Virus record (IMG/VR): IMGVR_UViG_3300010430_000064
Coordinates: 1-51,456 of that record
Length of the DNA: 51,456 nt
Direction: 5' to 3' (one strand)
Origin: a virus
The notes beneath the pieces are model-generated. The model was not told the origin of the DNA, did no database searches, and saw only the letters and a program-made list of their open reading frames with translations. Below, piece by piece: positions 1-8,471 of this stretch (positions are counted from its first letter, which is position 1; each line of letters starts with the position of its first letter). A program made the translations under genes and the position numbers.

Positions 1-74
1 CAACGTTGGCTTCAACTAGCTTGATACAACAAGGGGTGAACACATTATCGAGAGATTTATCAAGATTATTATAA
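1..74 (+). CDS. 3' end of an upstream gene (5'-truncated)
   Basis: A frame open from the window edge (codons from base 3) runs to TAA at 72-74, giving about 23 residues ending in SRDLSRLL. Its stop overlaps the ATG of the next gene as TAATG, a junction seen at several other places in this window, so it is probably a real gene end. It sits just before baseplate genes and is probably a tail or baseplate component. Too little is visible to name a family. Confidence 0.55.
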   Translation, partial: TLASTSLIQQGVNTLSRDLSRLL

Positions 75-1000
75 TGGATGATTTGTTAAATGAATTTTTG
101 AGAATAACGAAATACGATCTTCGGGTCTTCTTTGAAGGCTACGTTGATTTTGTGGGGAATAATTACCAAAATTTTATAGAATATTATTCTGGAGAGGCAG
201 AAATTGACAGGGAGTCAATAGACAAATTAGCTTCATTACGGGCGGAAGCAATTAGAATTGATGAATTATTCAATATTCATTCAAGAAATCTCACTGCCAC
301 CACTGAGTTTTGGGATTTATTGGAAAGGTTTGAAGATGTAAGTATTAAACTTGATACGATTTTCAACACTCCTAAATGGTTAAGGAGTAATCTTACTGCT
401 GGAGTTTATGAACCTAATGTCAATTTTACTAGGGTTTTAAAACAGAATGAAACTTTTGAAGATGTAGCGGATTCTTTAGGGTTTGAAGATCCGGATAATG
501 ATTGGGTATCTTTAGCATTAAAGAATGATATCAACGAAGAAAAATATACTGCTTCCGGAGGAAGAATTCTCAGTGTTTCTTTGCAGAATAATTCCACAGT
601 GAATGTGAGGTCGGTTGTAGATAGTATCGTTGGGAAAAGAATTTATGGGGCGGATATCCAGAAGAAGATAGAATTTACCCGAGGAGATGATGGGGATTTA
701 GTTTTTTTGAATAATGATGAAACGATTAACCAAGCTTTTTCAATTTTACTTGGTATAAACAGGGGTGGTGTGCCTGAGTTCCCACAAGATGGGATTGATA
801 AAAGGGCTTTTGTAGGTGTGAATTTCAATTCTATTTCATTCCCTTCAATTTTCAGGCAATTGGTTCAACTATTCAATAAGGATGATACATTTAATTCTTT
901 AAATATCGTAAACGTAACACAGCAGTTAGATTCTACTATCATAGAGGTTAGTGCTGAGACAAAATTGGGGGAAACTATCACAGGAGAATTAATAGTATGA
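74..1000 (+). CDS. Baseplate wedge protein with LysM-like and gp25-like parts
   Basis: The 308-aa protein appears to have three parts. The N-terminal third is of unknown fold. Residues about 120-170 look LysM-like, with a 'ETFEDVADSLG' opening and a later 'GGRILSV'. The C-terminal ~95 residues resemble the GPW/gp25 family of contractile-tail baseplates: a glycine/proline loop (RGGVPEFPQDG), a phenylalanine-rich helix region and a terminal beta pair ending in TKLGETI. gp25-type proteins form the wedge that joins sheath and baseplate. The neighbour downstream is a gpJ-like protein, the usual partner of gp25. The start is set by TAATG overlap with the upstream gene, and the stop overlaps the next ATG. 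The gp25 call rests on pattern and context, not on a strong motif. Confidence 0.65.
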   Translation: MDDLLNEFLRITKYDLRVFFEGYVDFVGNNYQNFIEYYSGEAEIDRESIDKLASLRAEAIRIDELFNIHSRNLTATTEFWDLLERFEDVSIKLDTIFNTPKWLRSNLTAGVYEPNVNFTRVLKQNETFEDVADSLGFEDPDNDWVSLALKNDINEEKYTASGGRILSVSLQNNSTVNVRSVVDSIVGKRIYGADIQKKIEFTRGDDGDLVFLNNDETINQAFSILLGINRGGVPEFPQDGIDKRAFVGVNFNSISFPSIFRQLVQLFNKDDTFNSLNIVNVTQQLDSTIIEVSAETKLGETITGELIV

Positions 1001-2154
1001 TCACAAGACCGTCAACGACTACTGAATTAAAAGAACTATTGATTGAAATATTCGTTAATAGGCAGAATAAGGTCACGAAAGTTTCGGATGAGAGCGTATT
1101 GAATGCGATCTTTTATGGTATCGCAAAAGTCGCCCAAAAGGCTGAGAAGGATATTGCAATAACTGAATCAAGGTTGTTCCCAGATAATGCAAGTGGGGAG
1201 ATATTAGATCAGGTTGCTTCTACTTTTGGGATATCCCCAAGGTTTGGTGCTTCCGGATCATCGACATATGTACGTGTTTTTGCAGATCCTGGGACACAAT
1301 ATACAATTGCGGGACATACCTTTTCCAGTACCAGTGGGATACAATTCCAAGTTGAAGAAGACACAACAGTCGATACAACAGGTTTTGCATATATTAAAGT
1401 CCGTAGTGTAGATACTGGGGCGAAAACTAATGTCAACGCAATTTCTATCAACACAGTTAGCCCAGAACCAACAGGACATCGATCAGTAACAAATGAGTAT
1501 GCTGCTTTTGGTGGCAGGGATGCTGAACAGGATGATGTTTTTAGGCAAAGGATTAAGGATAATCCAAATGTTGTAGCCCAAAGAACAGTTGCTAATTTAG
1601 TAGAAGTTTTTAGGGGAATAAATAATGATGTTTTGGACGTTATCCGTGAAGGGATCAGCACTGATGGAAAATTAATTTTATCGGTTGTTAGCCAAAATGG
1701 TGTTGATTTTACTTCAACCGAATTGGATGGGCTCTTAGAAGGGGTGGTAAATTTCTTATCACTCACAGAATTAAGGCAAACTGGGGATAATTTTAGTGTC
1801 CAAATAAAAAATGTTGAATGGTTCCCTATCGATGTTGATTTTAGGTTAGATATTTTTAATAACTTTAACCCAGATGATGTCCGTAAGGATATCCAAACTC
1901 AGTTCAGTAAACAATTGGATTTTAGATTTTGGAAATCTACCGATAGGGTAGAATGGGATGATTTATTGGGTATCGTGAAAAATGTGAATGGTGTGAGATT
2001 TGTCCCAGATCAATTTTTCAGCCCAAGAGTAGATATCTCAGTACCAAATACAATGTTACCTAGATTTAGATCTTTTATCATGAGGGATTTACAAGGGAAT
2101 ATAATTTCGGATTCACAAGGGATTTTAAGCCCTGTTTTTTACCCAGTACAATAA
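997..2154 (+). CDS. Baseplate J-like protein
   Basis: The 385-aa protein has the hallmarks of the Baseplate_J (P2 gpJ / T4 gp6) family. It has an N-terminal helical part in which a conserved 'GEILDQVASTFGI' segment (about residues 67-80) precedes the J domain. A beta-rich core contains 'FQVEEDTT' and 'GAKTNVNAISI', followed by 'FGGRDAEQDDVFRQRI', the typical junction before a helical segment. Family members form the baseplate periphery or wedge of contractile tails. The start ATG overlaps the stop of the gp25-like gene by 4 nt, indicating translational coupling. Together the two genes support a myovirus-type contractile tail. Confidence 0.9.
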   Translation: MITRPSTTTELKELLIEIFVNRQNKVTKVSDESVLNAIFYGIAKVAQKAEKDIAITESRLFPDNASGEILDQVASTFGISPRFGASGSSTYVRVFADPGTQYTIAGHTFSSTSGIQFQVEEDTTVDTTGFAYIKVRSVDTGAKTNVNAISINTVSPEPTGHRSVTNEYAAFGGRDAEQDDVFRQRIKDNPNVVAQRTVANLVEVFRGINNDVLDVIREGISTDGKLILSVVSQNGVDFTSTELDGLLEGVVNFLSLTELRQTGDNFSVQIKNVEWFPIDVDFRLDIFNNFNPDDVRKDIQTQFSKQLDFRFWKSTDRVEWDDLLGIVKNVNGVRFVPDQFFSPRVDISVPNTMLPRFRSFIMRDLQGNIISDSQGILSPVFYPVQ

Positions 2155-2155
2155 A

Positions 2156-2455
2156 ATGGCAGCGGAAACAAGAGTATTACCTACAATTACACAGATTAAT
2201 GTCTCTGGTAATCAAATAAGTATTTTGACTTATTATAGCCAGAGCCAAGAGGTTATCACTGCTTTTATTTCTGAATTGCAGCAATCTATTGGGGGTGTCA
2301 ATTTCATTGAAGGGGAAGGTGGTATCACAGTACAAGGTGTGGAACTGAATTTCTTTGTTAACAGTGATGATGATGGGGACTTAATTGTAATCGGCGAAAA
2401 TGCAGGCCAGTTTTCTTTAGATGAAGATACTGGCCAATTAGTACAAAATACTTAA
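2156..2455 (+). CDS. Small probable tail/baseplate protein, unknown
   Basis: A 99-aa acidic protein that I do not recognise. It looks beta-rich, with alternating hydrophobic stretches and a glycine cluster (IEGEGGITVQG), and ends in an acidic segment (DDDGDL, DEDTG). It starts one base after the stop of the baseplate J gene, and its TAA overlaps the ATG of the giant fibre gene as TAATG. It is therefore part of the tail operon. A connector or chaperone of the fibre is possible, but nothing in the sequence shows this directly. Confidence 0.75.
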   Translation: MAAETRVLPTITQINVSGNQISILTYYSQSQEVITAFISELQQSIGGVNFIEGEGGITVQGVELNFFVNSDDDGDLIVIGENAGQFSLDEDTGQLVQNT

Positions 2456-5400
2456 TGGCAACGATAAATTTAGGATGGATAAAATCTATTAAAAGAGGAT
2501 CTACACCACCGACCAACTTAGAGATGCTCTGGTATGATACTAACTTGACAGGGAGTGGTATCAAAATAAAATATTACGATGAAGTTTTGGGGCTTTGGTT
2601 GTTAACAGCTATTGATATTGATAACGAATCATTGCAGTTTGACTCTAGCAGTAAGGTTGAGGTTAATAGATCTGATGATGTTAATTCTAATAGTTCTAAC
2701 ATTTTAGCATCTACTGCTTTGACTAATCAATTACAGCAGCTGATCACACCGAATACAACTTATCGAAATATTGGGCATATTCCGTTATCCCAAAAAGGGG
2801 CAACAGATGGTGTAGCAACATTGGGTTCAGACACAAGAATTCCAGCAGCCCAAATGCCTTTGACCCCTACTTTTGACCAAATTACTTTAAATAACGCTGC
2901 CACTATGCCAAGTGGTGCTGTAAGGTTGGATCAATTGAATAGTGCAATCTTAGGGCAGCATTGGCAAACACCAGCGGATGATATTTTATCAACTCCACCA
3001 ACTTCACCCGTTTTGGATTCAAGGTATATTATTAATCCAACTGGGACTGGTGCTTGGGCTGGGCATGATAATGAAATCGCCCAATGGAATGGGGCAGATT
3101 GGGATTTTACAACACCACAAGAAGGTTGGACTCTTTGGGTTAGGGATGTTGATACTAACTACAATTACAATGGTACAGCTTGGGTTGAGTTTGGGACGAC
3201 TGTAACTCACAATAATTTAACGGGGCTACAAGGGGGTCAAGCAGGTGAATATTATCACTTGACAGCAGCTCAGCACGCAGCAGCTATCACTACCCCTACC
3301 CTTCAAACTGTTACAGTTGCAGGGGCTACATCAGATCAAGATTTAATACTTACAGGGGGGATATCTTCAACAGCAAGTGGAAGTAATTCTGAGAGATTTG
3401 GAGATGGAGCTTTGGCTAATGTTGTTGCTTTAGATGGTAATGGGTTTTACAATACTGCTTTTGGTAAAAATGCTCTGAATTCCCTTAACAATGGATTCAG
3501 GAATACAGCATTTGGGGAAGCAGCGTTGCAAAGTGCTACGACAGCTTCGAGTTGTTCTGCTTTTGGTAGATTTGCGCTTGGTGGGGGTGTCCTCACAGGT
3601 TCGAATAATTCAGCATTCGGAATTTCTGCTTTAGCGAGTGCAACATCAGGTGCAAATAATGACGCATTTGGGAATTCTGCTTTAGGTGCTACTACAACAG
3701 GAGAAAGTAATTGTGCTTTTGGTGGGACAACGATGAGTTCTAATACAACTGGATCTTTTAATTCTGCCTTTGGTAGATCAGCCCTCAGCCAAAATAGAGA
3801 GGGAACAAATAACACTGCAATTGGATTTGAAGCGTTAAGGAATTCAAGACCTACAAGTGGCACTATGGATAATTCTACAGCAGTAGGGTATCAAGCAGGG
3901 ATAAATCAGCAAGGTGATAATAACTTATTCTTAGGTTATAGGGCAGGATATCACGCTTCAAATATCACAAGTTTCACTAATTCAGTTGCAATTGGTGCTA
4001 ATTCAAATATAGATGCGAGTAACCAAATTGTATTTGGGGATGCAAATGTTACTGAGATAAAAACTGCAGCCTCATTCAATAGTTCAAATGCTTCCCCAAT
4101 AGGGTCGGCTCCTGGGGGAACAAATGTCCCTTCTGGATCTGTATTAAGGGCTGATGGGTCCGGAGGGTCTTCTTGGCAACAATCTTCTGGGTATGAAACT
4201 TTTGTAGTAGGCACTTATAACGAACTTACTTCTGCTCTTACTTCTGCACAGACAGCAGGGGCAGGGTTGATATTATTTTCTGCAGATATTGCGGTCCCTG
4301 CAACCACAGTTATGAATTACGATTATTCAGGTGTTACAATTGACCTTGGTGGGTTTGCATTAGATTTAGGTTCGAATGCTAGAATTTCTCACCAATCAAG
4401 TAATGATAGGAGTATGGTTCTATTCACTAATGGTGCCATACGGGGGGATGTAACATCAACAAGCAAGTTATTCTTCGAAACTGTAACAACTGGGTATTGT
4501 AGGGTTGTATTTGATGATATAAGTTTCGATAACATTGTTCAAAATGATGATGCATCTAGAACCAATAACCATATCCAATTAAGTTCTACAACAGGAAGGA
4601 GTACAAGAATTGAATTCTTAAGAAATATAATTTTCACTAATAATGAAGATATTTCCGCAGGGCAACTTGAAATTAGGAATGTTGCATCATTTGAGCTTCA
4701 CGTTGTTACATTATTCAACAAATATGTAACTGATACAGAAAGAACGAATAGGATTGCAATTGTAGGTTCTTCACCTGCACAATTAGCTGATTCTGACATA
4801 TTAAATGATGGTAGTTGGGATGTAGTTTCTATAACTGGGAGTTTGGCGATTTCAGAATTTAATCTCTATGATTTCACGTCAGGAACACCAACCTTACAGC
4901 AGGTTACAACTGCTGGTGCTTCTACAACAGATGGGATAACAATTGGGGATACATTGAATTTAGGGGCTGGAACTAATACTGTGAATAAAACTATATTCGC
5001 AAATAATGGGGATGCCAGTAAACCTGCGATTAGATATAATGAAACTACCAATGCTTGGCAGTTTTCTGACGATGGATCAATATTCACAAATTTTGGTGGG
5101 GGTGCCGTTGCATCATTATCTCCTGAAGTTACTGATACTTATAGGGATTATACAGATCATTTGACTGTAACAGGAATAATCGGATCAGATGTGATGCAAG
5201 GCTTAACCTATTTCAATGGATTTTGGTATTGGGGTCAAAACTTAGGTGCTGGGGTTAATGGTAGGATTTATAAGATTAACGCAACAACTGGGGCTGTTGA
5301 TTCTAACTTTGCAGGACCCCCTCACGCTGCTACAGGTGATGTCAGGGAAGACCATAATACTATGATCTGGGGATCTGGTGGTGATGATGTACCTGCTGCT

Positions 5401-6321
5401 TGGGAAATAGATGGGAATGGGACTCTTATCAGGCAATGGACATTTACTGGGACTACTTACAACAGGGGTGGTGCGGTTGTTTATGTTAGTGAAAATAAAA
5501 TTTTATTATATTCTTCATCGAATTGGAATTTTGATTTACGAGAAGTTACAATTAATGATGATGGCACTTGGGTTTACGGATCAGTTGTCGCAACTGGAAC
5601 TCGTAGTATGGGTAGACCTCAAGGATTTGATTATAAAGATGGATTCCTTTACTACCTTTGTGATGAGTATAATATAGCTGCCGATTCCGCAGATGAAACT
5701 GTAAAAGTCATTTACAAGTTAAGGATGCCAGATGCAAGTGGTCCTGTTGAAGTTGTGAATGCTTGGAAATATCAGACTGGTACAACATTTGATGAAGCGG
5801 AAGGATTAACTTTCGTTGGGGATGAACTATATTTTGGGGCACATGATTCTAAGAAAATTAGGCAAGCCCATTTCCCTACAACAAGCCGAAGTGTAACAAC
5901 TAATTATTTACACATTGGGGAAGAGAGGTTAGCAGGGATTAGTTTAGCTGCATTGATTGAAGGTGATGTTACATCCACTGGGGTATTCAGGGGAGATAAC
6001 ATTTGGCCAGTAAATTACCGAACTTTGTCAGGGACTTCAGTAAGTATGAATGCAAGCACTTCACTCAATGCGATAATTACCCTATCCGCTGCCACAACCA
6101 CAATAAATATGAGTGGTTTAGTTAGTGGGATGAGTGGTAATATAATCGTGAATCAGGATGCTACTGGGGGGAGATTATTAGCTATAACCCCGACCCCTAA
6201 AGTAATCAATGGTGGAGGTGGAAATATTCCATTAACAAGCGCAGCTAATGCTAGGGATATTGTATCTTGGACTTATGATGGCACTAATTTGAATGTGAAT
6301 GTAGGACCTAATTATACTTAA
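2455..6321 (+). CDS. Giant tail fibre / adhesin protein with YadA-like repeats
   Basis: A 1288-aa virion protein, the longest in the window. Residues about 166-250 match a DUF2793-like phage tail module (repeated W/G pattern, 'GTGAWAGHDNEIAQW', 'NYNGTAWVEFG'). Residues about 333-482 hold eight or nine units of ~17 aa of the form N-x-AFG-xx-AL, as in the heads of YadA-type trimeric adhesins. Residues about 580-800 look like a beta-helix/fibre region. Residues about 880-1160 resemble a propeller or scraper-like binding domain ('GLTYFNGFWYWG', 'EAEGLTFVGDELYFG'). It is probably a trimeric fibre that contacts the cell surface. It starts by TAATG overlap, and the next gene starts two bases after its stop. 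The modular design suggests domain exchange between phages. Confidence 0.85.
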   Translation: MATINLGWIKSIKRGSTPPTNLEMLWYDTNLTGSGIKIKYYDEVLGLWLLTAIDIDNESLQFDSSSKVEVNRSDDVNSNSSNILASTALTNQLQQLITPNTTYRNIGHIPLSQKGATDGVATLGSDTRIPAAQMPLTPTFDQITLNNAATMPSGAVRLDQLNSAILGQHWQTPADDILSTPPTSPVLDSRYIINPTGTGAWAGHDNEIAQWNGADWDFTTPQEGWTLWVRDVDTNYNYNGTAWVEFGTTVTHNNLTGLQGGQAGEYYHLTAAQHAAAITTPTLQTVTVAGATSDQDLILTGGISSTASGSNSERFGDGALANVVALDGNGFYNTAFGKNALNSLNNGFRNTAFGEAALQSATTASSCSAFGRFALGGGVLTGSNNSAFGISALASATSGANNDAFGNSALGATTTGESNCAFGGTTMSSNTTGSFNSAFGRSALSQNREGTNNTAIGFEALRNSRPTSGTMDNSTAVGYQAGINQQGDNNLFLGYRAGYHASNITSFTNSVAIGANSNIDASNQIVFGDANVTEIKTAASFNSSNASPIGSAPGGTNVPSGSVLRADGSGGSSWQQSSGYETFVVGTYNELTSALTSAQTAGAGLILFSADIAVPATTVMNYDYSGVTIDLGGFALDLGSNARISHQSSNDRSMVLFTNGAIRGDVTSTSKLFFETVTTGYCRVVFDDISFDNIVQNDDASRTNNHIQLSSTTGRSTRIEFLRNIIFTNNEDISAGQLEIRNVASFELHVVTLFNKYVTDTERTNRIAIVGSSPAQLADSDILNDGSWDVVSITGSLAISEFNLYDFTSGTPTLQQVTTAGASTTDGITIGDTLNLGAGTNTVNKTIFANNGDASKPAIRYNETTNAWQFSDDGSIFTNFGGGAVASLSPEVTDTYRDYTDHLTVTGIIGSDVMQGLTYFNGFWYWGQNLGAGVNGRIYKINATTGAVDSNFAGPPHAATGDVREDHNTMIWGSGGDDVPAAWEIDGNGTLIRQWTFTGTTYNRGGAVVYVSENKILLYSSSNWNFDLREVTINDDGTWVYGSVVATGTRSMGRPQGFDYKDGFLYYLCDEYNIAADSADETVKVIYKLRMPDASGPVEVVNAWKYQTGTTFDEAEGLTFVGDELYFGAHDSKKIRQAHFPTTSRSVTTNYLHIGEERLAGISLAALIEGDVTSTGVFRGDNIWPVNYRTLSGTSVSMNASTSLNAIITLSAATTTINMSGLVSGMSGNIIVNQDATGGRLLAITPTPKVINGGGGNIPLTSAANARDIVSWTYDGTNLNVNVGPNYT
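3451..3900 (+). repeat. Tandem ~51-bp coding repeats (AFGxxAL units)
   Basis: Inside the giant fibre gene, eight to nine consecutive units of about 51 bp encode NTAFGKNAL, NTAFGEAAL, CSAFGRFAL, NSAFGISAL, NDAFGNSAL, NCAFGGTTM, NSAFGRSAL, NTAIGFEAL and a final TAVGYQAG. The protein period is constant while the DNA has diverged, which indicates old duplication under selection for a left-handed parallel beta-roll stalk. Copy number may vary among relatives. Confidence 0.85.
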
Positions 6322-6322
6322 A

Positions 6323-7459
6323 ATGGGGAATAATGTAATGTTTTTCGGGCACAACAGGGTGTTCGGTACAGGACCTGCCGAGAACCAAGCGAGGGTAACT
6401 ATTCGTGCTGCTAGGAGAATTACTTCTACTAGCGTACGATTTAGTGTCCTCCTTACGATAGATCAACCATTATCTGTTGTTTCGGATATTAGGGTTAGCC
6501 TATCAAGACCAGGAGGGGGTATATTCACCCTGTTTTATAATATCCCAATTGGGGCGTATTCTGATACAGTAGATATATTGATGACGGATGCACCTACGGA
6601 TAACACTTTTGTTGCAACTGCGGAAATAACAACAATTAACACCGCTGGTGTTACAGGTTTAGGGAACACTGATACTATTTCTCCATCTGATATCCCTGAT
6701 ATTGCTTCCCCTACATTTGTTGTAGCAAGTAGTTCAGTTGGGGATTCATCCCCAAGGGGCATGGCTTTCAGTTTAGATGGGTCTAAGATGTTCGTGATGG
6801 GGGGAACAGCAGATAGCGTAAGGGAATTTAACTTGCCTACTCCATATTCTGTTTCAACGATATCGTTTACTAATGTCACCGTAAATGTTAATCCTCAAGA
6901 CCAATTCCCAAGGGGCGTCAGATTTAACAATGACGGTAGAAGAATGTATATTACAGGTAGTGACCTTGATACCGTGGCGCAATATAATTTATCAACCCCT
7001 TGGGTTTTGAATACTGCGGTTTTTAATAATCAAATAGCTGTAACTGCCCAAGATGGAACTCCAAGATCTTTATTTTTCCGGAATGATGGGGAGAAAATGT
7101 GGGTTGTAGGCACTGATAATGATACTATTTTCGAATATGATTTATCAACCGCTTGGGAAATATCAACAGCAACTTATAACAATGTATCAATGGCTCTTAA
7201 CACTGCTAACACAAATCCGGAAGGTGTGTCTATTGATCCTTCGGGGTTAAGAATTTGGGCTACTGATGATACTAATGACAGGATATATCAATATGACCTA
7301 ACTACGGCATTCGATATAACAACAATGGTTTATAATAATGTTTCATTTTCCACAGCATCCCAAGCCAGCCAGCCAAGAGATGTTGTCTTCAGCTTAGATG
7401 GGTCTAAGATGTTTATAATGGATGGAAATTTAGACAGGGTAAACGAGTATAATGTATAA
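6323..7459 (+). CDS. Virion protein with beta-propeller repeats
   Basis: A 378-aa protein. Residues about 20-130 look like an Ig-like or fibre-attachment beta domain. From about residue 140 to the end there are five units of ~52-55 aa with the pattern 'PRGMAFSLDGSKMFVMG...VREFNL' and a spacer ending in 'YNNVS' or 'FTNVT'. This is an NHL/YVTN-like beta-propeller blade pattern. The first and last units are very similar in DNA as well (around 6768-6793 and 7388-7413), consistent with later duplication or gene conversion. It follows the giant fibre gene after two bases and is probably a receptor-binding or accessory fibre protein. Which sugar or protein it binds cannot be told. Confidence 0.8.
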   Translation: MGNNVMFFGHNRVFGTGPAENQARVTIRAARRITSTSVRFSVLLTIDQPLSVVSDIRVSLSRPGGGIFTLFYNIPIGAYSDTVDILMTDAPTDNTFVATAEITTINTAGVTGLGNTDTISPSDIPDIASPTFVVASSSVGDSSPRGMAFSLDGSKMFVMGGTADSVREFNLPTPYSVSTISFTNVTVNVNPQDQFPRGVRFNNDGRRMYITGSDLDTVAQYNLSTPWVLNTAVFNNQIAVTAQDGTPRSLFFRNDGEKMWVVGTDNDTIFEYDLSTAWEISTATYNNVSMALNTANTNPEGVSIDPSGLRIWATDDTNDRIYQYDLTTAFDITTMVYNNVSFSTASQASQPRDVVFSLDGSKMFIMDGNLDRVNEYNV

Positions 7460-7497
7460 TTATTAGTATATTTAAATAAATTTTAAATAATTGTAAA

Positions 7498-7968
7498 ATG
7501 AAGAATAAAGAATTGTATGAATTAGTTACCGTAATTGGTAGGCTGAATAATTTTGAAAACCTTGACCTTGGGTGGAAATTTGCAGAAATGAATATGCAAA
7601 TTGAAGAGAAGATTGAAAAGATTGATTTCTTGAAAAAATCCTTCAAGTACAATGACGAAGAAAATGAACTTGTACAGAAAATCCAAAAATTGGAAGGTAA
7701 GAAAGCTATGAGTACATCTAATATGGAACTCTATAAGAAGCTTGATGAAGAGCTTGAGGCTTTATTGGAATCGGAAAAAGATCTTTTAGATTCAATGAAA
7801 AATAAAAGAGAAAAGGTTGCCGAGATTGATGAGTTAAGTGTTGACGAAGGTGAGGAATCAGGATTCAAACTTGTCCCTATCAAACTTTCCCAAGTGAAGA
7901 AAGAAGAAAAATTGATCAAGGCATTATCTACTTCGGATAAAAAATGGTTGCTAAAGGTCTGTAAATAA
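7498..7968 (+). CDS. Coiled-coil protein next to holin-like gene, unknown
   Basis: A 156-aa highly charged protein, probably mostly helical. Residues about 30-115 show heptad-like spacing (MQIEEKIEKIDFLKK, KKLDEELEALLESEKDLLDSMKNK), suggesting a coiled coil. There is no signal peptide or membrane segment. Its TAA overlaps the ATG of the holin-like gene, so the two are co-translated. A role in lysis control or tail assembly is possible from position only. The 38-nt gap upstream is AT-only and has no recognisable promoter. Confidence 0.7.
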   Translation: MKNKELYELVTVIGRLNNFENLDLGWKFAEMNMQIEEKIEKIDFLKKSFKYNDEENELVQKIQKLEGKKAMSTSNMELYKKLDEELEALLESEKDLLDSMKNKREKVAEIDELSVDEGEESGFKLVPIKLSQVKKEEKLIKALSTSDKKWLLKVCK

Positions 7969-8471
7969 TGGGTGATTATAAAGAAGAAAAAGGTACAACT
8001 AGAGTTGGGGATTTCTTAAGGAGTCTTGGTAACGTCGGGAAACCTATTTTAAAGGCAGCTGCTGGCTTAACAGGGCAAGAGTGGTTGAGTAACGTCGTTG
8101 ATGGTATTAAAACCTCTAAGGAACTCTCTGAGGAGCAAAAAAATTACGCCCTTGAACTCCATACATTGGATGCTAAAGATAGGGCAAGTGCTCGTGAAAT
8201 GAACATTGAAATTCAAAAGTCCGAACATTCTTCTTGGTTAGCAAAAAATACTGGTTATATTTTAGATATGGCCAGTATCTTGATAGTTGCTGGAATACTG
8301 GTTGCGATTTTCACCACAACCGTTCCGGAAGCGAACTCCGAGATTGCTTATTTGATTTTGGGGTATGTTATCAATGAATGTTTAAGCACTTGGAAATACC
8401 ATAGGGGAAGCTCTGAAGGGAGTAAGTCTAAAACTTTGGAAATGTTCAGGTCTTTAAGGGGGAAGAGGTAA
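7968..8471 (+). CDS. Holin-like membrane protein (3TM/GTA holin type)
   Basis: A 167-aa protein. The N-terminal half is soluble and amphipathic (LTGQEWLSNVVDGI, then a charged helix with 'DAKDRASAREM', a segment typical of the GTA/3TM holin family). Two hydrophobic stretches follow at about residues 91-111 (ILDMASILIVAGILVAIFTT) and 119-136 (IAYLILGYVINECLSTW), and then a basic tail. Such proteins accumulate in the inner membrane and trigger lysis by opening it. No endolysin is visible next to it in this window. The call rests on the topology and the conserved charged segment. Confidence 0.7.
   Translation: MGDYKEEKGTTRVGDFLRSLGNVGKPILKAAAGLTGQEWLSNVVDGIKTSKELSEEQKNYALELHTLDAKDRASAREMNIEIQKSEHSSWLAKNTGYILDMASILIVAGILVAIFTTTVPEANSEIAYLILGYVINECLSTWKYHRGSSEGSKSKTLEMFRSLRGKR

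Noticed and set aside
1209-1766. 185-aa open frame on the - strand
   Set aside because: It lies wholly inside the well-supported baseplate J gene, has no motif, and all other genes run on the + strand.
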